A stretch of 37,384 nucleotides of DNA from positions 1 through 37,384 of IMG/VR virus record IMGVR_UViG_3300036766_000196; one strand, written 5' to 3'. Under the pieces are notes generated by a model that was given only the letters and a program-made list of their open reading frames with translations, searched no databases and was not told where the DNA came from. Of this stretch, positions 25,591 through 32,143 are shown piece by piece. How positions within the stretch are numbered: position 1 is the stretch's first letter; every line of letters begins with the position of its first letter. Both the position numbers and the translations under genes were made by a program. The stretch comes from a virus.

Positions 25591-26021
25591 AGCTTTTACT
25601 TGAGCGTTTTGGATCAATCCCAGGTCATGGGACAATTGGCAGAATGACTGGGGTGGATTTTGAATGCTACACAATGGAACGGATATGGAATAATAATGCC
25701 CCTGGTGATAGCTGTGTTCCACGTGGAACCTATCAGCTTGAGCCCCATAGCACCCAGGCGCATCCAGGTGTTTATGCCCTGGTTAATCGAGATCTGGGGG
25801 TGAGTCATTACCCAGAATCTGGTATTCCGCGTAGCGCTATCCTGATCCATTCCGCCAATTTTGCCCGCGAACTTAGGGGCTGTATTGCGCCAGGGTCGGC
25901 TATTTCATGCTCTGGTGAGTTAATGGTCACTAACTCGGTGGTGACGCTGGCCCGGTTGAAAGAAATTCTTTTTAACGGTGAAAACCACACGTTAGAAATT
26001 ACCTGGAAAACATACGAATGA
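25587..26021 (+). CDS. DUF5675-like protein, possible endolysin
   Basis: The 144-residue protein shows the DUF5675 pattern: an opening LERFGSIPGHGTIGRM, the FECYTMERIWNNNAPGDSCV core (28-47), PRGTYQLEPH, ILIHSANFARELRGCIAPG (85-103) and a later TLARLKEIL helix. The conserved His (in LIHSAN) and Cys (in RGCIAPG) resemble the arrangement of L,D-transpeptidase-like active sites. Members are often found in phage lysis cassettes, so this is the best candidate here for cutting peptidoglycan. Direct enzymatic evidence for the family is limited, as far as I know. Confidence 0.65.
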   Translation: MKLLLERFGSIPGHGTIGRMTGVDFECYTMERIWNNNAPGDSCVPRGTYQLEPHSTQAHPGVYALVNRDLGVSHYPESGIPRSAILIHSANFARELRGCIAPGSAISCSGELMVTNSVVTLARLKEILFNGENHTLEITWKTYE

Positions 26022-26113
26022 CGCTAAGCTGCGTCTTAGGTAGCATGATTCTTGGGATCAGTCTTGTTTTTGTCCTTGTTGGCGTTTTGTTTTTAAACGG
26101 AAAAGATGAATAA
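26018..26113 (+). CDS. 31-residue membrane micro-protein
   Basis: An ATGA overlap with the DUF5675-like gene opens a 31-residue frame: MTLSCVLGSMILGISLVFVL, then VGVLFLNGKDE. Almost the whole product is one membrane helix with a charged C-terminal tip. The same overlap type joins most genes of this lysis run, which supports translation. Confidence 0.55.
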   Translation: MTLSCVLGSMILGISLVFVLVGVLFLNGKDE

Positions 26114-26234
26114 GTTATCACTAATATTCTTATGTTTATCGGTCACTAATCTGCAATGGCTGCCGGTTGAAATTAAAACCGCACCCGGATGGGTGGCAAA
26201 AGACCATTGGGAACAGCGGGTTTATTGTCGTTGA
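26106..26234 (+). CDS. 42-residue small exported or membrane peptide
   Basis: The ATG at 26106 lies within the end of the previous micro-gene, after CGGAAAAG. The product has a signal-like start (NKLSLIFLCLSVTN) and a short Trp-rich tail (APGWVAKDHWEQRVYCR). Its last 62 bases run antisense into the 3' end of the convergent radical SAM gene. It is plausible as the last gene of the lysis operon, but no family is recognised. Confidence 0.4.
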   Translation: MNKLSLIFLCLSVTNLQWLPVEIKTAPGWVAKDHWEQRVYCR

Positions 26235-27117
26235 ACCAAACATGGGTTGAACCCACGGTACATTTTTCGCATGGAAATCCTTTTTCTGGGGTATTGGATT
26301 GCTTCCTGATCATTTCCATTTTTTCAGAATTCCACAGCCCCATAATTCCAACATCCTGATAGTTCCCTAACGGGAATTCATCATACCAAGAAGAACAGCA
26401 AGGATACCCTACCCCATTCCAGCCTATGACAAGCCGTTGCCAGGGCTGGGCGCAACGTTTTCTCCCTACCGACACAAACCTCCCAGACAACAACCTCCCG
26501 TCCTGCCCCCTATCTGAGGCGGGCCTTATACGAATATCCCTTGTATACCGTAAAAACTTCTCGACAAACGAAACCGCTTCATGATCATTTTGTTTTTGTT
26601 GCGTCATTTGTATCCTGAGTTTTGTCCTTCCTTTATTTTTCTCTCTAAAAAATTCCAATCTTTGTACCAATTTATCCCATGACGCCCCTACCCGGATGCT
26701 CTCATAGGTTTCTTTTGTTGCGCCATCTACCGAAACGATTAATCGATCTAACCCGCCATCAATTAAATTTTCGATCCTCTCTTCAGATAACGCAACTAAG
26801 TTTGTGTTTAATTGCACTTCTTTAATGTCAGCACATTTAGCGAGAAGCACAAAATTCTCAAGCTCCTTGTGTAAAGCTGATTCCCCCCTGAACTGAAATT
26901 TTATTGATGGAATGCCAAGAAATGCAGCCTCGTTAATTAATGAGGCTGCCATATCATTCGGCATCATTCCCTTTTCTGTTATTGGATCAAAACCATGTCT
27001 ACACATAGTGCATCTCAGATTACAATGGTTTGTCAGCTCAATATCCAAATGCAGCGGAACCCTGAAATGGATATTAAACCTTTCAGCTAACCACCATTTT
27101 ATTCTATAAAATTTCAT
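26173..27117 (-). CDS. Radical SAM/SPASM-domain protein
   Basis: The 314-residue protein has the radical SAM cluster motif CNLRCTMC (Cys 32, 36, 39) after the usual ELTNH. The TIM-barrel pattern that follows includes FQFRGESALHKELENF and VSVDGATKETYESIR. A C-terminal SPASM-like region has further Cys pairs (CAQPW, GYPCCSSW, FPCEKCTVGS) for a second iron-sulfur cluster. Relatives in sugar or surface-polysaccharide clusters modify sugars or peptides. Here it is the last of three co-directional sugar-type genes, overlapping the epimerase end by 14 bases. The substrate cannot be assigned. Confidence 0.8.
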   Translation of the reverse strand: MKFYRIKWWLAERFNIHFRVPLHLDIELTNHCNLRCTMCRHGFDPITEKGMMPNDMAASLINEAAFLGIPSIKFQFRGESALHKELENFVLLAKCADIKEVQLNTNLVALSEERIENLIDGGLDRLIVSVDGATKETYESIRVGASWDKLVQRLEFFREKNKGRTKLRIQMTQQKQNDHEAVSFVEKFLRYTRDIRIRPASDRGQDGRLLSGRFVSVGRKRCAQPWQRLVIGWNGVGYPCCSSWYDEFPLGNYQDVGIMGLWNSEKMEMIRKQSNTPEKGFPCEKCTVGSTHVWFNDNKPAVPNGLLPPIRVRF

Positions 27118-27949
27118 AGTTTTCTACATACCATTCAACAGTGTCAATAATCAATTTTTCTATTTTTGTATTTGGTTCATAATTCAACAAAAGTTTAGCG
27201 TTGTTAATATCAACGATATTGGTTAAAGCATCGCCCGGCCTTGGTTGAAGATTAACTATTTCAGCACCTGTAATTCTCGCAACGATCTTGGCAATGTCAT
27301 ACACCGATATTTGGGTCCCTGAACCGACAACTATCGGCCCACACCTACCGCCAAACCTGGATTCAGAGGCGGCCTTAATTGCTCCGCAAATATCATCAAC
27401 ATGAACCAAGTCTCTTGTTTGAAGACCCGTGCCGTTTATGTATATTTTCTTTTTTTTTAAAGCTGTTTTGCAAAAAGAAGCGACAACAGAGGACTTTTCC
27501 ACAGAGAACGGGCCGAAGACGTTGGTGAATCGTAGAATGATAATATCGAGTTTGTTCGCTGTTTGATAGGCTTTTGCAATCGCTTCATTGCAAGCTTTCC
27601 CCGCGCCATAGTGGTGGGTGGGATGATCGGCCGCCGAGCTGGAGGCAAGAATTATCTTTATGTCAGAGTTAATTCTGTTGACAGCTTCGAGCACATTAAC
27701 TGTGCCGAGCACATTAGTTTCAAATGAGGCCGATGGTAATTTATTGCACTGTGGTATCCCAGAGATTGCCGCAAGATGAATGATACAGTCCGGCCTCCCA
27801 TTATCAATGCTGTCCATCACCCTACGGATGTCCACAACATCATCAAACTCACTGTCAGTGATATCTAATCCAAGAAAATCAATATCAGGATTGTTGCGTA
27901 AAAATGCAGAACCGATAAAACCCTTGTAACCAGTAATTAAGTATTTCAT
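27104..27949 (-). CDS. NAD-dependent nucleotide-sugar epimerase/dehydratase
   Basis: The 281-residue protein is an extended short-chain dehydrogenase. It has a nucleotide-binding GYKGFIG (7-13), an HLAAISG-type strand (58-64), a catalytic YGAGK (Tyr 114, Lys 118) and an LRFTNVFGP motif. It would act on a nucleotide-linked sugar (epimerisation, dehydration or reduction). Its ATG overlaps the glycosyltransferase stop (ATGA), so the two should be co-translated. The exact substrate is not visible. Confidence 0.82.
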   Translation of the reverse strand: MKYLITGYKGFIGSAFLRNNPDIDFLGLDITDSEFDDVVDIRRVMDSIDNGRPDCIIHLAAISGIPQCNKLPSASFETNVLGTVNVLEAVNRINSDIKIILASSSAADHPTHHYGAGKACNEAIAKAYQTANKLDIIILRFTNVFGPFSVEKSSVVASFCKTALKKKKIYINGTGLQTRDLVHVDDICGAIKAASESRFGGRCGPIVVGSGTQISVYDIAKIVARITGAEIVNLQPRPGDALTNIVDINNAKLLLNYEPNTKIEKLIIDTVEWYVENYEIL

Positions 27950-28584
27950 TTTGTCACCCCGTATTTTTCCTCTAGCATTTTCCTCACCTTCCCCCGTTCC
28001 TCAATATTTGAGGACATACTCGCATGCCCAGACCTGTAAAAATATAGCGGAAGCGGTAAATGTTTGGATACATAACCATCCCGCCGGAATCTGCACCACA
28101 AGTCAAAGGCTTCTTGATATTGAAGCGATTCATCATACCCACCTAGTGCCTCGAATGTTTCGCGTTTGATTAAAACCCCGCAGGCATGCTCCAGCTTCTC
28201 ATGGCGCCTAACGCTATCGCCGCCAAAATAATCACAATGCACAGCATCACAGTTATACGACGCCGCGACCCTTACCAACAAGCCAACAGTCATAGGCGTA
28301 ATACTATCATCCGCATCAACCCGCATAAAATATTCCCCAGTGGATGCATTTATGCCCCTATTGGAAGCGGCCGCTAGCGATTGCGGATCAGTGCGAATGA
28401 TTACTGCATCCCGATGGGTGCTCGCATATTCGATCATCTCATCAACAACCACCGAGCCCCCATTATTAACAATAATCAGTTCGTTGCCATAATGCTGAGA
28501 CTCAATACTGTGGATACACTCGGCCAAATACTCGACATACGCCTCGTGAGCTACCACTATCACCGATACCTTTTTGCTGTTCAT
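27946..28584 (-). CDS. Family 2 glycosyltransferase
   Basis: I chose ATG at 28584 because AGGGG lies five bases upstream. A GTG two codons earlier is possible. The 212-residue GT-A fold protein has VSVIVVAHE at the start, LIIVNNGGS (37-44), a DADD motif (90-93) for the metal-sugar site, and a GGYDESLQYQEAFDLWCR acceptor-site pattern. It is the first of three - strand sugar genes. Just upstream lie remnants of a GIY-YIG-like gene, and the segment encoding LSDLQTG reads in frame into its start, suggesting the cassette arrived by fusion into that gene. Confidence 0.82.
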   Translation of the reverse strand: MNSKKVSVIVVAHEAYVEYLAECIHSIESQHYGNELIIVNNGGSVVVDEMIEYASTHRDAVIIRTDPQSLAAASNRGINASTGEYFMRVDADDSITPMTVGLLVRVAASYNCDAVHCDYFGGDSVRRHEKLEHACGVLIKRETFEALGGYDESLQYQEAFDLWCRFRRDGYVSKHLPLPLYFYRSGHASMSSNIEERGKVRKMLEEKYGVTK

Positions 28585-28590
28585 AAACAC

Positions 28591-28733
28591 CCCTGTCTGT
28601 AGGTCAGATAAATATTTTACCCATAGTTAACCACTTTCCCCCTCTTTGATTGGCTATACACTATATTTTCAGCAACCGCCTTACCTATCTTTACAGGGCC
28701 GTTCTTACCGCTGGATATTATGTATACGTACAT
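28591..28733 (-). pseudogene. Remnant of a GIY-YIG/MUG113 (T5orf172)-like gene
   Basis: A - strand ATG at 28733 opens MYVYIISSGKNGPVKIGKAV, the hallmark start of GIY-YIG-like MUG113/T5orf172 proteins. It runs only 38 residues to a stop at 28617. About 50 bases further, in another frame, KYLSDLQTG (28591-28617) matches the next conserved motif of the same family (usually RLxxLQTGNP). The gene is therefore frameshifted by extra sequence, and the rest is replaced by the glycosyltransferase gene. A short functional peptide cannot be excluded. Confidence 0.6.
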
Positions 28734-29020
28734 AAATTTTCTCGCAAAAAACCAAAGAACCGGGAAGAAAGGCAAGCCCCCCCTCCCCCCAATAGCTTTA
28801 TTGGGATGAAGCTGTCGCATATCGGGTTTCCCCTCACGGCAGGAAGTCGTAAGAATCCAAGAAAGAAAAAACAGAAATTCACTGTAAAACTGCCAATGAA
28901 CTTGTGTTTTTGCTCTGGCGAAGTTGACAAGGAGGGTGTGGGGATATAAGATTCTTCCACACGTCTTGGACGTTCGCACGTTAAGACTAACTTGACATCT
29001 CCCCGGTGTCAAGTGTGACG
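28734..29020. other. Non-coding region between GIY-YIG remnant and CRISPR repeat
   Basis: I see no convincing gene on either strand. The region holds a C7-T-C6 run (28777-28790), an imperfect hairpin around 28967-28988 (GTCTT...AAGAC with inner ACG...CGT), and the inverted repeat at 28991-29013. It could be the untranslated part of a long - strand transcript from the HTH promoter through the repeat unit to the sugar genes, because no - strand terminator is visible. Confidence 0.4.
28991..29013. repeat. 7-bp inverted repeat CTTGACA/TGTCAAG
   Basis: CTTGACA (28991-28997) and TGTCAAG (29007-29013) flank a 9-bp C-rich spacer. It may be an operator half-site pair or an RNA stem near the terminator. 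No T-run follows. Confidence 0.6.
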
Positions 29021-29041
29021 AACCCCCGAAAGGGGGTTTTT
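29021..29041 (+). terminator. Intrinsic terminator next to the CRISPR repeat
   Basis: Stem AACCCCC (29021-29027), GAAA loop, stem GGGGGTT (29032-29038), continuing as a T-run to 29041 on the + strand. It would stop + strand transcription just before the repeat unit. On the - strand the same hairpin follows the repeat by about 20 bases but lacks a T-run, so there it may only stabilise an RNA 3' end. Confidence 0.75.
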
Positions 29042-29061
29042 CATTTTAACTCAGATCACTC

Positions 29062-29093
29062 GTTTCAATCCACGCGCCCGTGAAGAGCGCGAC
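29062..29093 (-). CRISPR. Solitary type I-C CRISPR repeat (candidate RNA anti-CRISPR)
   Basis: Read on the - strand this is exactly 32 nt: GT, stem CGCGCTC, loop TTCAC, stem GGGCGCG (7 bp with one G-U pair), then the 11-nt handle TGGATTGAAAC. Length, stem position and handle match type I-C repeats, where Cas5d cuts at the stem base to leave an 11-nt 5' handle. No second copy, spacer array or cas gene is seen in the window. It lies 10 bases after the stop of a - strand HTH gene and would be co-transcribed with it. Solitary repeat units in phages are known to act as RNA anti-CRISPRs (Racr) by sequestering Cas proteins, so that role is inferred here. Confidence 0.85.
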
Positions 29094-29103
29094 TGTTTTC
29101 ATG

Positions 29104-29304
29104 CTAAATCTCCGTTTCATATTTCAGAATTTTATGAATTCTTTGTTTTGATACCCCCATGATCAAGCCGATTTTATCCAGTTTAAACCCATTTTTACGC
29201 AACGTTACCGCCACGCCACGCCTGGCCTTCCACGCATCCAGCTGAAGTTGTCTGGGTGAATCTTTTAAATCTTTTAAATCTTTTAAAACTTTACCGCTAT
29301 TCAT
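29104..29304 (-). CDS. Small HTH regulator next to the CRISPR repeat
   Basis: I chose ATG at 29304, which follows a GAGAGGT ribosome site. A start at 29331 has none. The 66-residue protein carries a C-terminal helix-turn-helix (GFKLDKIGLIMGVSKQRIHK, residues 39-58). Its N-terminus has LKD three times, from a 9-bp tandem repeat TCTTTTAAA at 29261-29287. It is divergent from the early genes, and its promoter overlaps theirs. The repeat unit follows within 11 bases. It is therefore a candidate autorepressor of the anti-CRISPR transcript, analogous to Aca proteins. No homology to a named Aca family is claimed. Confidence 0.65.
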   Translation of the reverse strand: MNSGKVLKDLKDLKDSPRQLQLDAWKARRGVAVTLRKNGFKLDKIGLIMGVSKQRIHKILKYETEI

Positions 29305-29337
29305 GTGAACCTCTCTTTTTTTATTTCCCAAAACATG

Positions 29338-29366
29338 TTGACATTATAAATCACTAGGCCTAAAAT
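29338..29366 (+). promoter_or_regulatory. Strong sigma-70 promoter for the early gene block
   Basis: TTGACA (29338-29343), 17-bp spacer, TAAAAT (29361-29366). The predicted start is near 29373, so the first ATG may be leaderless. A perfect palindrome ATGTATACAT (29365-29374) and ACATGT (29333-29338) flank it and could be operators for the HTH protein. Confidence 0.75.
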
Positions 29367-29371
29367 GTATA
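29343..29371 (-). promoter_or_regulatory. Putative promoter for the HTH/CRISPR-repeat transcript
   Basis: On the - strand: TATACA (29371-29366), 17-bp spacer, TATAAT (29348-29343). The -10 is perfect and the -35 matches four of six bases. It overlaps the divergent + strand promoter almost completely, so the two cannot fire together. Confidence 0.6.
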
Positions 29372-29372
29372 C

Positions 29373-29669
29373 ATGAGACCGAATATATTTATGAAAGAAG
29401 ACTATGACCAATTACATGCGGCGGCCCGGCGCTATTGGCTGGATGAGCTCAACAGCTCTGAAGAGGCTATTAATGTGTGGAGCTATATGCTCGAAGACTT
29501 AACTCTATCGAAATCCTTGATCCGGGCAATTCAGGAAAAGGGCTGGGATGAGATTGGGAGCTTGCTCTCGCTGGAGTTTTCCACCGCGGTTGAGAAATTA
29601 GCAACACTGTATGCCGATCGTGATGCCCGCCGCTGCATCGATAGAACCCACGTCGCCGGATCATGGTAG
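29373..29669 (+). CDS. Early protein of unknown function
   Basis: The 98-residue protein is acidic and helical, with DYDQLHAAARRYWLDELNSS near the start and a CIDRTHVAGSW ending. I do not recognise a family. As the first gene after a strong promoter, opposite an HTH gene, it is likely expressed early. ATG at 29373 falls at the predicted transcription start. The next ATG at 29391 would leave an 18-base leader but also lacks a ribosome site. Given its position it could be an inhibitor of host functions. Confidence 0.55.
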   Translation: MRPNIFMKEDYDQLHAAARRYWLDELNSSEEAINVWSYMLEDLTLSKSLIRAIQEKGWDEIGSLLSLEFSTAVEKLATLYADRDARRCIDRTHVAGSW

Positions 29670-29677
29670 GAGTTTAA

Positions 29678-29890
29678 ATGGCAAATGATTACTATATCAG
29701 GGAGCCTGATATTATGAACGAACTTGATACCACAGAAATACAGGAATATCTCTATTTTGAGGCCTTCAAAATTATGAAGGAATTGTATTGCCTGGATGAT
29801 GATTTTTTTCAATTCGTTCGTTGTTTAGATAACACCTTCAACCACAACATGGGGAAAAAATATGATTTACAAACAGATCGTAAACACTAA
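29678..29890 (+). CDS. Small acidic early protein
   Basis: The 70-residue protein has a good ribosome site (TAGGAG) before the ATG at 29678. It is rich in Asp, Glu, Tyr and Phe (EYLYFEAFKIMKELYCLDDD) and helical in appearance. Small acidic phage proteins can be DNA mimics or inhibitors, but no family is recognised. It overlaps the SSB-like gene start by 29 bases. Confidence 0.55.
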   Translation: MANDYYIREPDIMNELDTTEIQEYLYFEAFKIMKELYCLDDDFFQFVRCLDNTFNHNMGKKYDLQTDRKH

Positions 29891-30386
29891 ATACGGCCCA
29901 AAAGCGGAGTGCGTCAACGATAAGGGGGAAACAAAGCAGTACACCATGTCCCCCCTTGCATTGCAAAAAGCAATGTCTTTTACGCCTGGTTTGGAAATAT
30001 GGGCGAAATGGGGTAAGGATCAGGCCGGATATGTCTTTGTTGAAGAATGGACAAATATTGCCCCTATCAAAAAACCTTATACGGGTTCTGGTGGATCACA
30101 GGCATATGATCCAAAGACCTTTGTGTCTAACGTGGTAGGGCAGGCTATCGCCTCAAAGGCCATTATCAGCCCCGATCAGATCGATGTTTGGGCTAAGGCG
30201 GCTTGGAAGGCGATCAACTCCCTGGCCCCCGCTGTGGCAGCTGAGGGTATCGCCTTAGTGCGAGCTGCCGTTGCTCCACAGCAAGCGCCCTATCAAGCCG
30301 TACAGCAGCCCCCTCAGGGAAATCAAAACCCCCAGGGCTGGGATCAGGCCTATCCAGACTTTAACGACGATATTCCGGCGTTTTAA
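29862..30386 (+). CDS. SSB-like protein with acidic C-terminal tip
   Basis: The 174-residue protein has a beta-rich N-terminal part (PKAECVNDKGETKQYTMSPL, a KWGKDQAGYVFVEEW stretch), a helical middle, a Gln/Pro-rich flexible linker (VAPQQAPYQAVQQPPQGNQN) and an acidic-hydrophobic tail FNDDIPAF. The last feature is like the DDDIPF tip with which single-stranded DNA-binding proteins recruit partners. It would protect ssDNA during replication or recombination, and the adjacent RecB-like nuclease supports this. The fold is not proven to be an OB domain. Confidence 0.6.
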   Translation: MIYKQIVNTKYGPKAECVNDKGETKQYTMSPLALQKAMSFTPGLEIWAKWGKDQAGYVFVEEWTNIAPIKKPYTGSGGSQAYDPKTFVSNVVGQAIASKAIISPDQIDVWAKAAWKAINSLAPAVAAEGIALVRAAVAPQQAPYQAVQQPPQGNQNPQGWDQAYPDFNDDIPAF

Positions 30387-30388
30387 TC

Positions 30389-31150
30389 ATGGACACTTAC
30401 CCTCTTTACAATGGTGACGTTATTTTGACGTTTGATGACAAAAAACACGTCTATCGAGTCAATGACGAAATTGTCCCGTCTGTTACGGGGATCGTTGAGG
30501 CAATTGGCGGAAAATTTTCGATTGGCGCCGGTTGGGCGGCGAAAATGTGCGGGGAATATTTGGAGGCCAACCTAACGCCGGAAATTGCACAAGATGAAAT
30601 CCAGCTAAAGGCTTTTGCAAAAGAAATGAAATCACAGCACAGGAAGAAGACGGAATTCGCCGCCGACATCGGGACTTTAGTGCATGATTTTTTACACAAG
30701 TTTATGACCAAGCAAAACCCATCCCAACCAAACAACCCGCAAGCCGCGACCGCCTGCAAAAAGTTTATTGAATGGTCAAAAAATCATGATATTGAAGTGC
30801 TGGGTTCTGAGAAGAAAATATATTCACAAATCTTTAAGTATGCTGGCACTTATGATCTCGATTGTATGTTTGATGGTGAACGAACCATGATCGACTTTAA
30901 AACGTCCGCCGCCGTTTATCCTGAGAATTTTATTCAGCTAGGCGGGTATATCATAGCCGTAGAAGAAGAGCTTGGTGCTAATGAGGATGTTTTTAAATCA
31001 TCCATGATCATCCGCTGCCCCAAAGACGGGAACGATATTGAGATTAAGCGAACCAACAGCGTCGTAAGAGATACGACTGCTTTTATGTCAGCGGTAGACA
31101 TATATAGGCGATTAGCTGATCTTAAAACCTATTTGGCGAAAGCTGGATAA
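30389..31150 (+). CDS. PD-(D/E)XK (RecB-like) exonuclease
   Basis: The 253-residue protein shows the RecB-type nuclease order: GTLVHDFLH (95-103), a Glu at 141, YAGTYDLDCMFDGE (151-164), IDFKTS (168-173, Asp 169 and Lys 171 as catalytic pair) and QLGGYIIA (183-190). Phage members are recombination or DNA-processing exonucleases that work with an annealing or ssDNA-binding protein, matching the SSB-like gene two bases upstream. It lacks the Cys pattern of Cas4, so I do not link it to CRISPR adaptation. Confidence 0.75.
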   Translation: MDTYPLYNGDVILTFDDKKHVYRVNDEIVPSVTGIVEAIGGKFSIGAGWAAKMCGEYLEANLTPEIAQDEIQLKAFAKEMKSQHRKKTEFAADIGTLVHDFLHKFMTKQNPSQPNNPQAATACKKFIEWSKNHDIEVLGSEKKIYSQIFKYAGTYDLDCMFDGERTMIDFKTSAAVYPENFIQLGGYIIAVEEELGANEDVFKSSMIIRCPKDGNDIEIKRTNSVVRDTTAFMSAVDIYRRLADLKTYLAKAG

Positions 31151-31188
31151 CCGGCACGGCGGCCCCGTGAGAAAAAGGAGCAAAGACG

Positions 31189-31461
31189 ATGAAAAAATTA
31201 ATTTTTGTTTTGCTGGCATTATCAGGAATATTATCAGGAACGGCAAATGCTGATCCATTTAGTCTGGTAATTGGTGCAAGCCTAAATCTGTTGCCGGTGA
31301 GCGTTGGTTATTTGGCTGGCATGCGTGATACCAATGTCCCCGCATGTTTTAGCGAGCCACAACACAAGGTCGCCTGGAAAAATAACCCAACCGGCTATAA
31401 TTTTTATACCGGTGGGTGTGATTATATTGCCAAAAAAGAACAGTTAGTAGAAGTTAAATAG
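31189..31461 (+). CDS. Secreted protein with signal peptide
   Basis: The 90-residue protein has an AAAAGGAGC ribosome site and a clear signal peptide (KKLIFVLLALSGILSGTANA, residues 2-21, AxA cleavage). The mature part has two Cys (CFSEPQHK, GGCDYIAK) that could form a disulfide in the periplasm. It might act in superinfection exclusion or envelope modification, but no family is recognised. Confidence 0.6.
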   Translation: MKKLIFVLLALSGILSGTANADPFSLVIGASLNLLPVSVGYLAGMRDTNVPACFSEPQHKVAWKNNPTGYNFYTGGCDYIAKKEQLVEVK

Positions 31462-31465
31462 CACA

Positions 31466-31529
31466 ACACGAGACCTCGTGTGAATGTGGTCTTCCGCGCC
31501 CGGCGGAAGGTGCGAAATATCCGGGCACC
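31466..31529 (+). promoter_or_regulatory. Three-hairpin structured RNA before the first repeat-gene array
   Basis: Three stems follow one another: ACACGAG/CTCGTGT (31466-31481), CTTCCGC/GCGGAAG with a 5-nt loop (31491-31509), and GGTGC/GCACC (31509-31529). No T-run follows, so this is not a simple terminator. It sits directly before the first MLGE gene and may control its translation or stabilise the transcript. Confidence 0.55.
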
Positions 31530-31546
31530 ATTTAAGGCGAAGCATT

Positions 31547-31741
31547 ATGTTAGGTGAGTCTCTCAATAATAAGTTTTACACCGCGCTTGACCACGCGCTT
31601 TACCGCGCGCTTCTCCCCGCGCTTGACCCCGCGCTTTATCCCGCGCTTTACAGTGCGCTTCGCGTCGCGCTTTACCGCACGCTTGGCCCCGCGCTTCTCA
31701 CCGCCCTCGTCCAACTTGAGCAGGACTTAAAAAAATGTTAG
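31547..31741 (+). CDS. Tetrapeptide-repeat protein, array 1 copy 1
   Basis: 64 residues. The start is ATG at 31547, after AAGGCG and behind the three hairpins, giving MLGESLNNKF. About ten AL-x-x units follow (ALDHALYRALLPALDPALYP), then a charged end LVQLEQDLKKC. The end is read through a run of seven A, so the stop is TAG inside ATGTTAG, which is the start of copy 2. Frequent Pro every fourth residue argues against one straight helix. Function unknown. Confidence 0.75.
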   Translation: MLGESLNNKFYTALDHALYRALLPALDPALYPALYSALRVALYRTLGPALLTALVQLEQDLKKC

Positions 31742-31968
31742 GTAAATCTGTCGATAATAAGTTTCGCGTCGCGCTTGGCCCCGCGCTTGACCACGCGCTT
31801 TACGACGTGCTTTATCCCGCGCTTTACCGCACGCTTGACCCCGCGCTTGGCCCCGCGCTTGACGACACGCTTCGCCCCGCGCTTCGCGTCGCGCTCCACA
31901 ACGCGCTTCGCCCCGCGTATGACGCCGCCCGCGACCAACTTCAGCAGGAAATAAAAAATGTTAGGTGA
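31735..31968 (+). CDS. Tetrapeptide-repeat protein, array 1 copy 2
   Basis: 77 residues, MLGKSVDNKF type, overlapping copy 1 by 7 bases. The centre has about 13 units (ALDPALGPALDDTLRPAL). The end is AARDQLQQEIKNVR, read through six A with a TGA stop inside the next start. It forms a pair with copy 1 that is duplicated as copies 3 and 4: an MLGES gene ending KKC followed by an MLGKSV gene ending QLQQEIKN. Function unknown. Confidence 0.75.
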   Translation: MLGKSVDNKFRVALGPALDHALYDVLYPALYRTLDPALGPALDDTLRPALRVALHNALRPAYDAARDQLQQEIKNVR

Positions 31969-32143
31969 GTCTCTCAATAATAAGTTTCACGACGCGCTCC
32001 ACGACGCGCTTCACGACGCGCTTGGCCCCGCGCCTTACCCCGCGCTTCGCAACGCGCTTTACAATGCGCTTTACCGCACGCTTACCGGCACGCTTGACGC
32101 CCCCGCCGTCGTCCAACTTCAGCAGGACTTAAAAAAATGTTAG
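31958..32143 (+). CDS. Tetrapeptide-repeat protein, array 1 copy 3
   Basis: 61 residues, MLGESLNNKF start overlapping copy 2 by 11 bases. The centre begins ALHDALHDALGPAPYPAL and includes TLTGTL. A DAPAVVQLQQDLKKC end is again read through seven A. The DAPAVV insert before the end is shared with copy 7, so these parts seem to be exchanged between copies. Function unknown. Confidence 0.73.
   Translation: MLGESLNNKFHDALHDALHDALGPAPYPALRNALYNALYRTLTGTLDAPAVVQLQQDLKKC

Noticed and set aside
28617-29012. 131-residue - strand frame and overlapping + strand frames in the same region
   Set aside because: Only the last 38 residues of the - strand frame match a known pattern (GIY-YIG start with its own ATG). 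The rest is low-complexity with poly-G and has no homology pattern.
29045-29101. 18-codon - strand frame spanning the CRISPR repeat (contains TGAWIET)
   Set aside because: This peptide is simply the translation of a type I-C repeat. There is no ribosome site, and the RNA features explain the sequence better.
30389-31150. RecB-like nuclease as a Cas4 homologue linked to the CRISPR repeat
   Set aside because: It lacks the Cas4 cysteine cluster, and no Cas1, Cas2 or array is present. It fits a phage recombination exonuclease.
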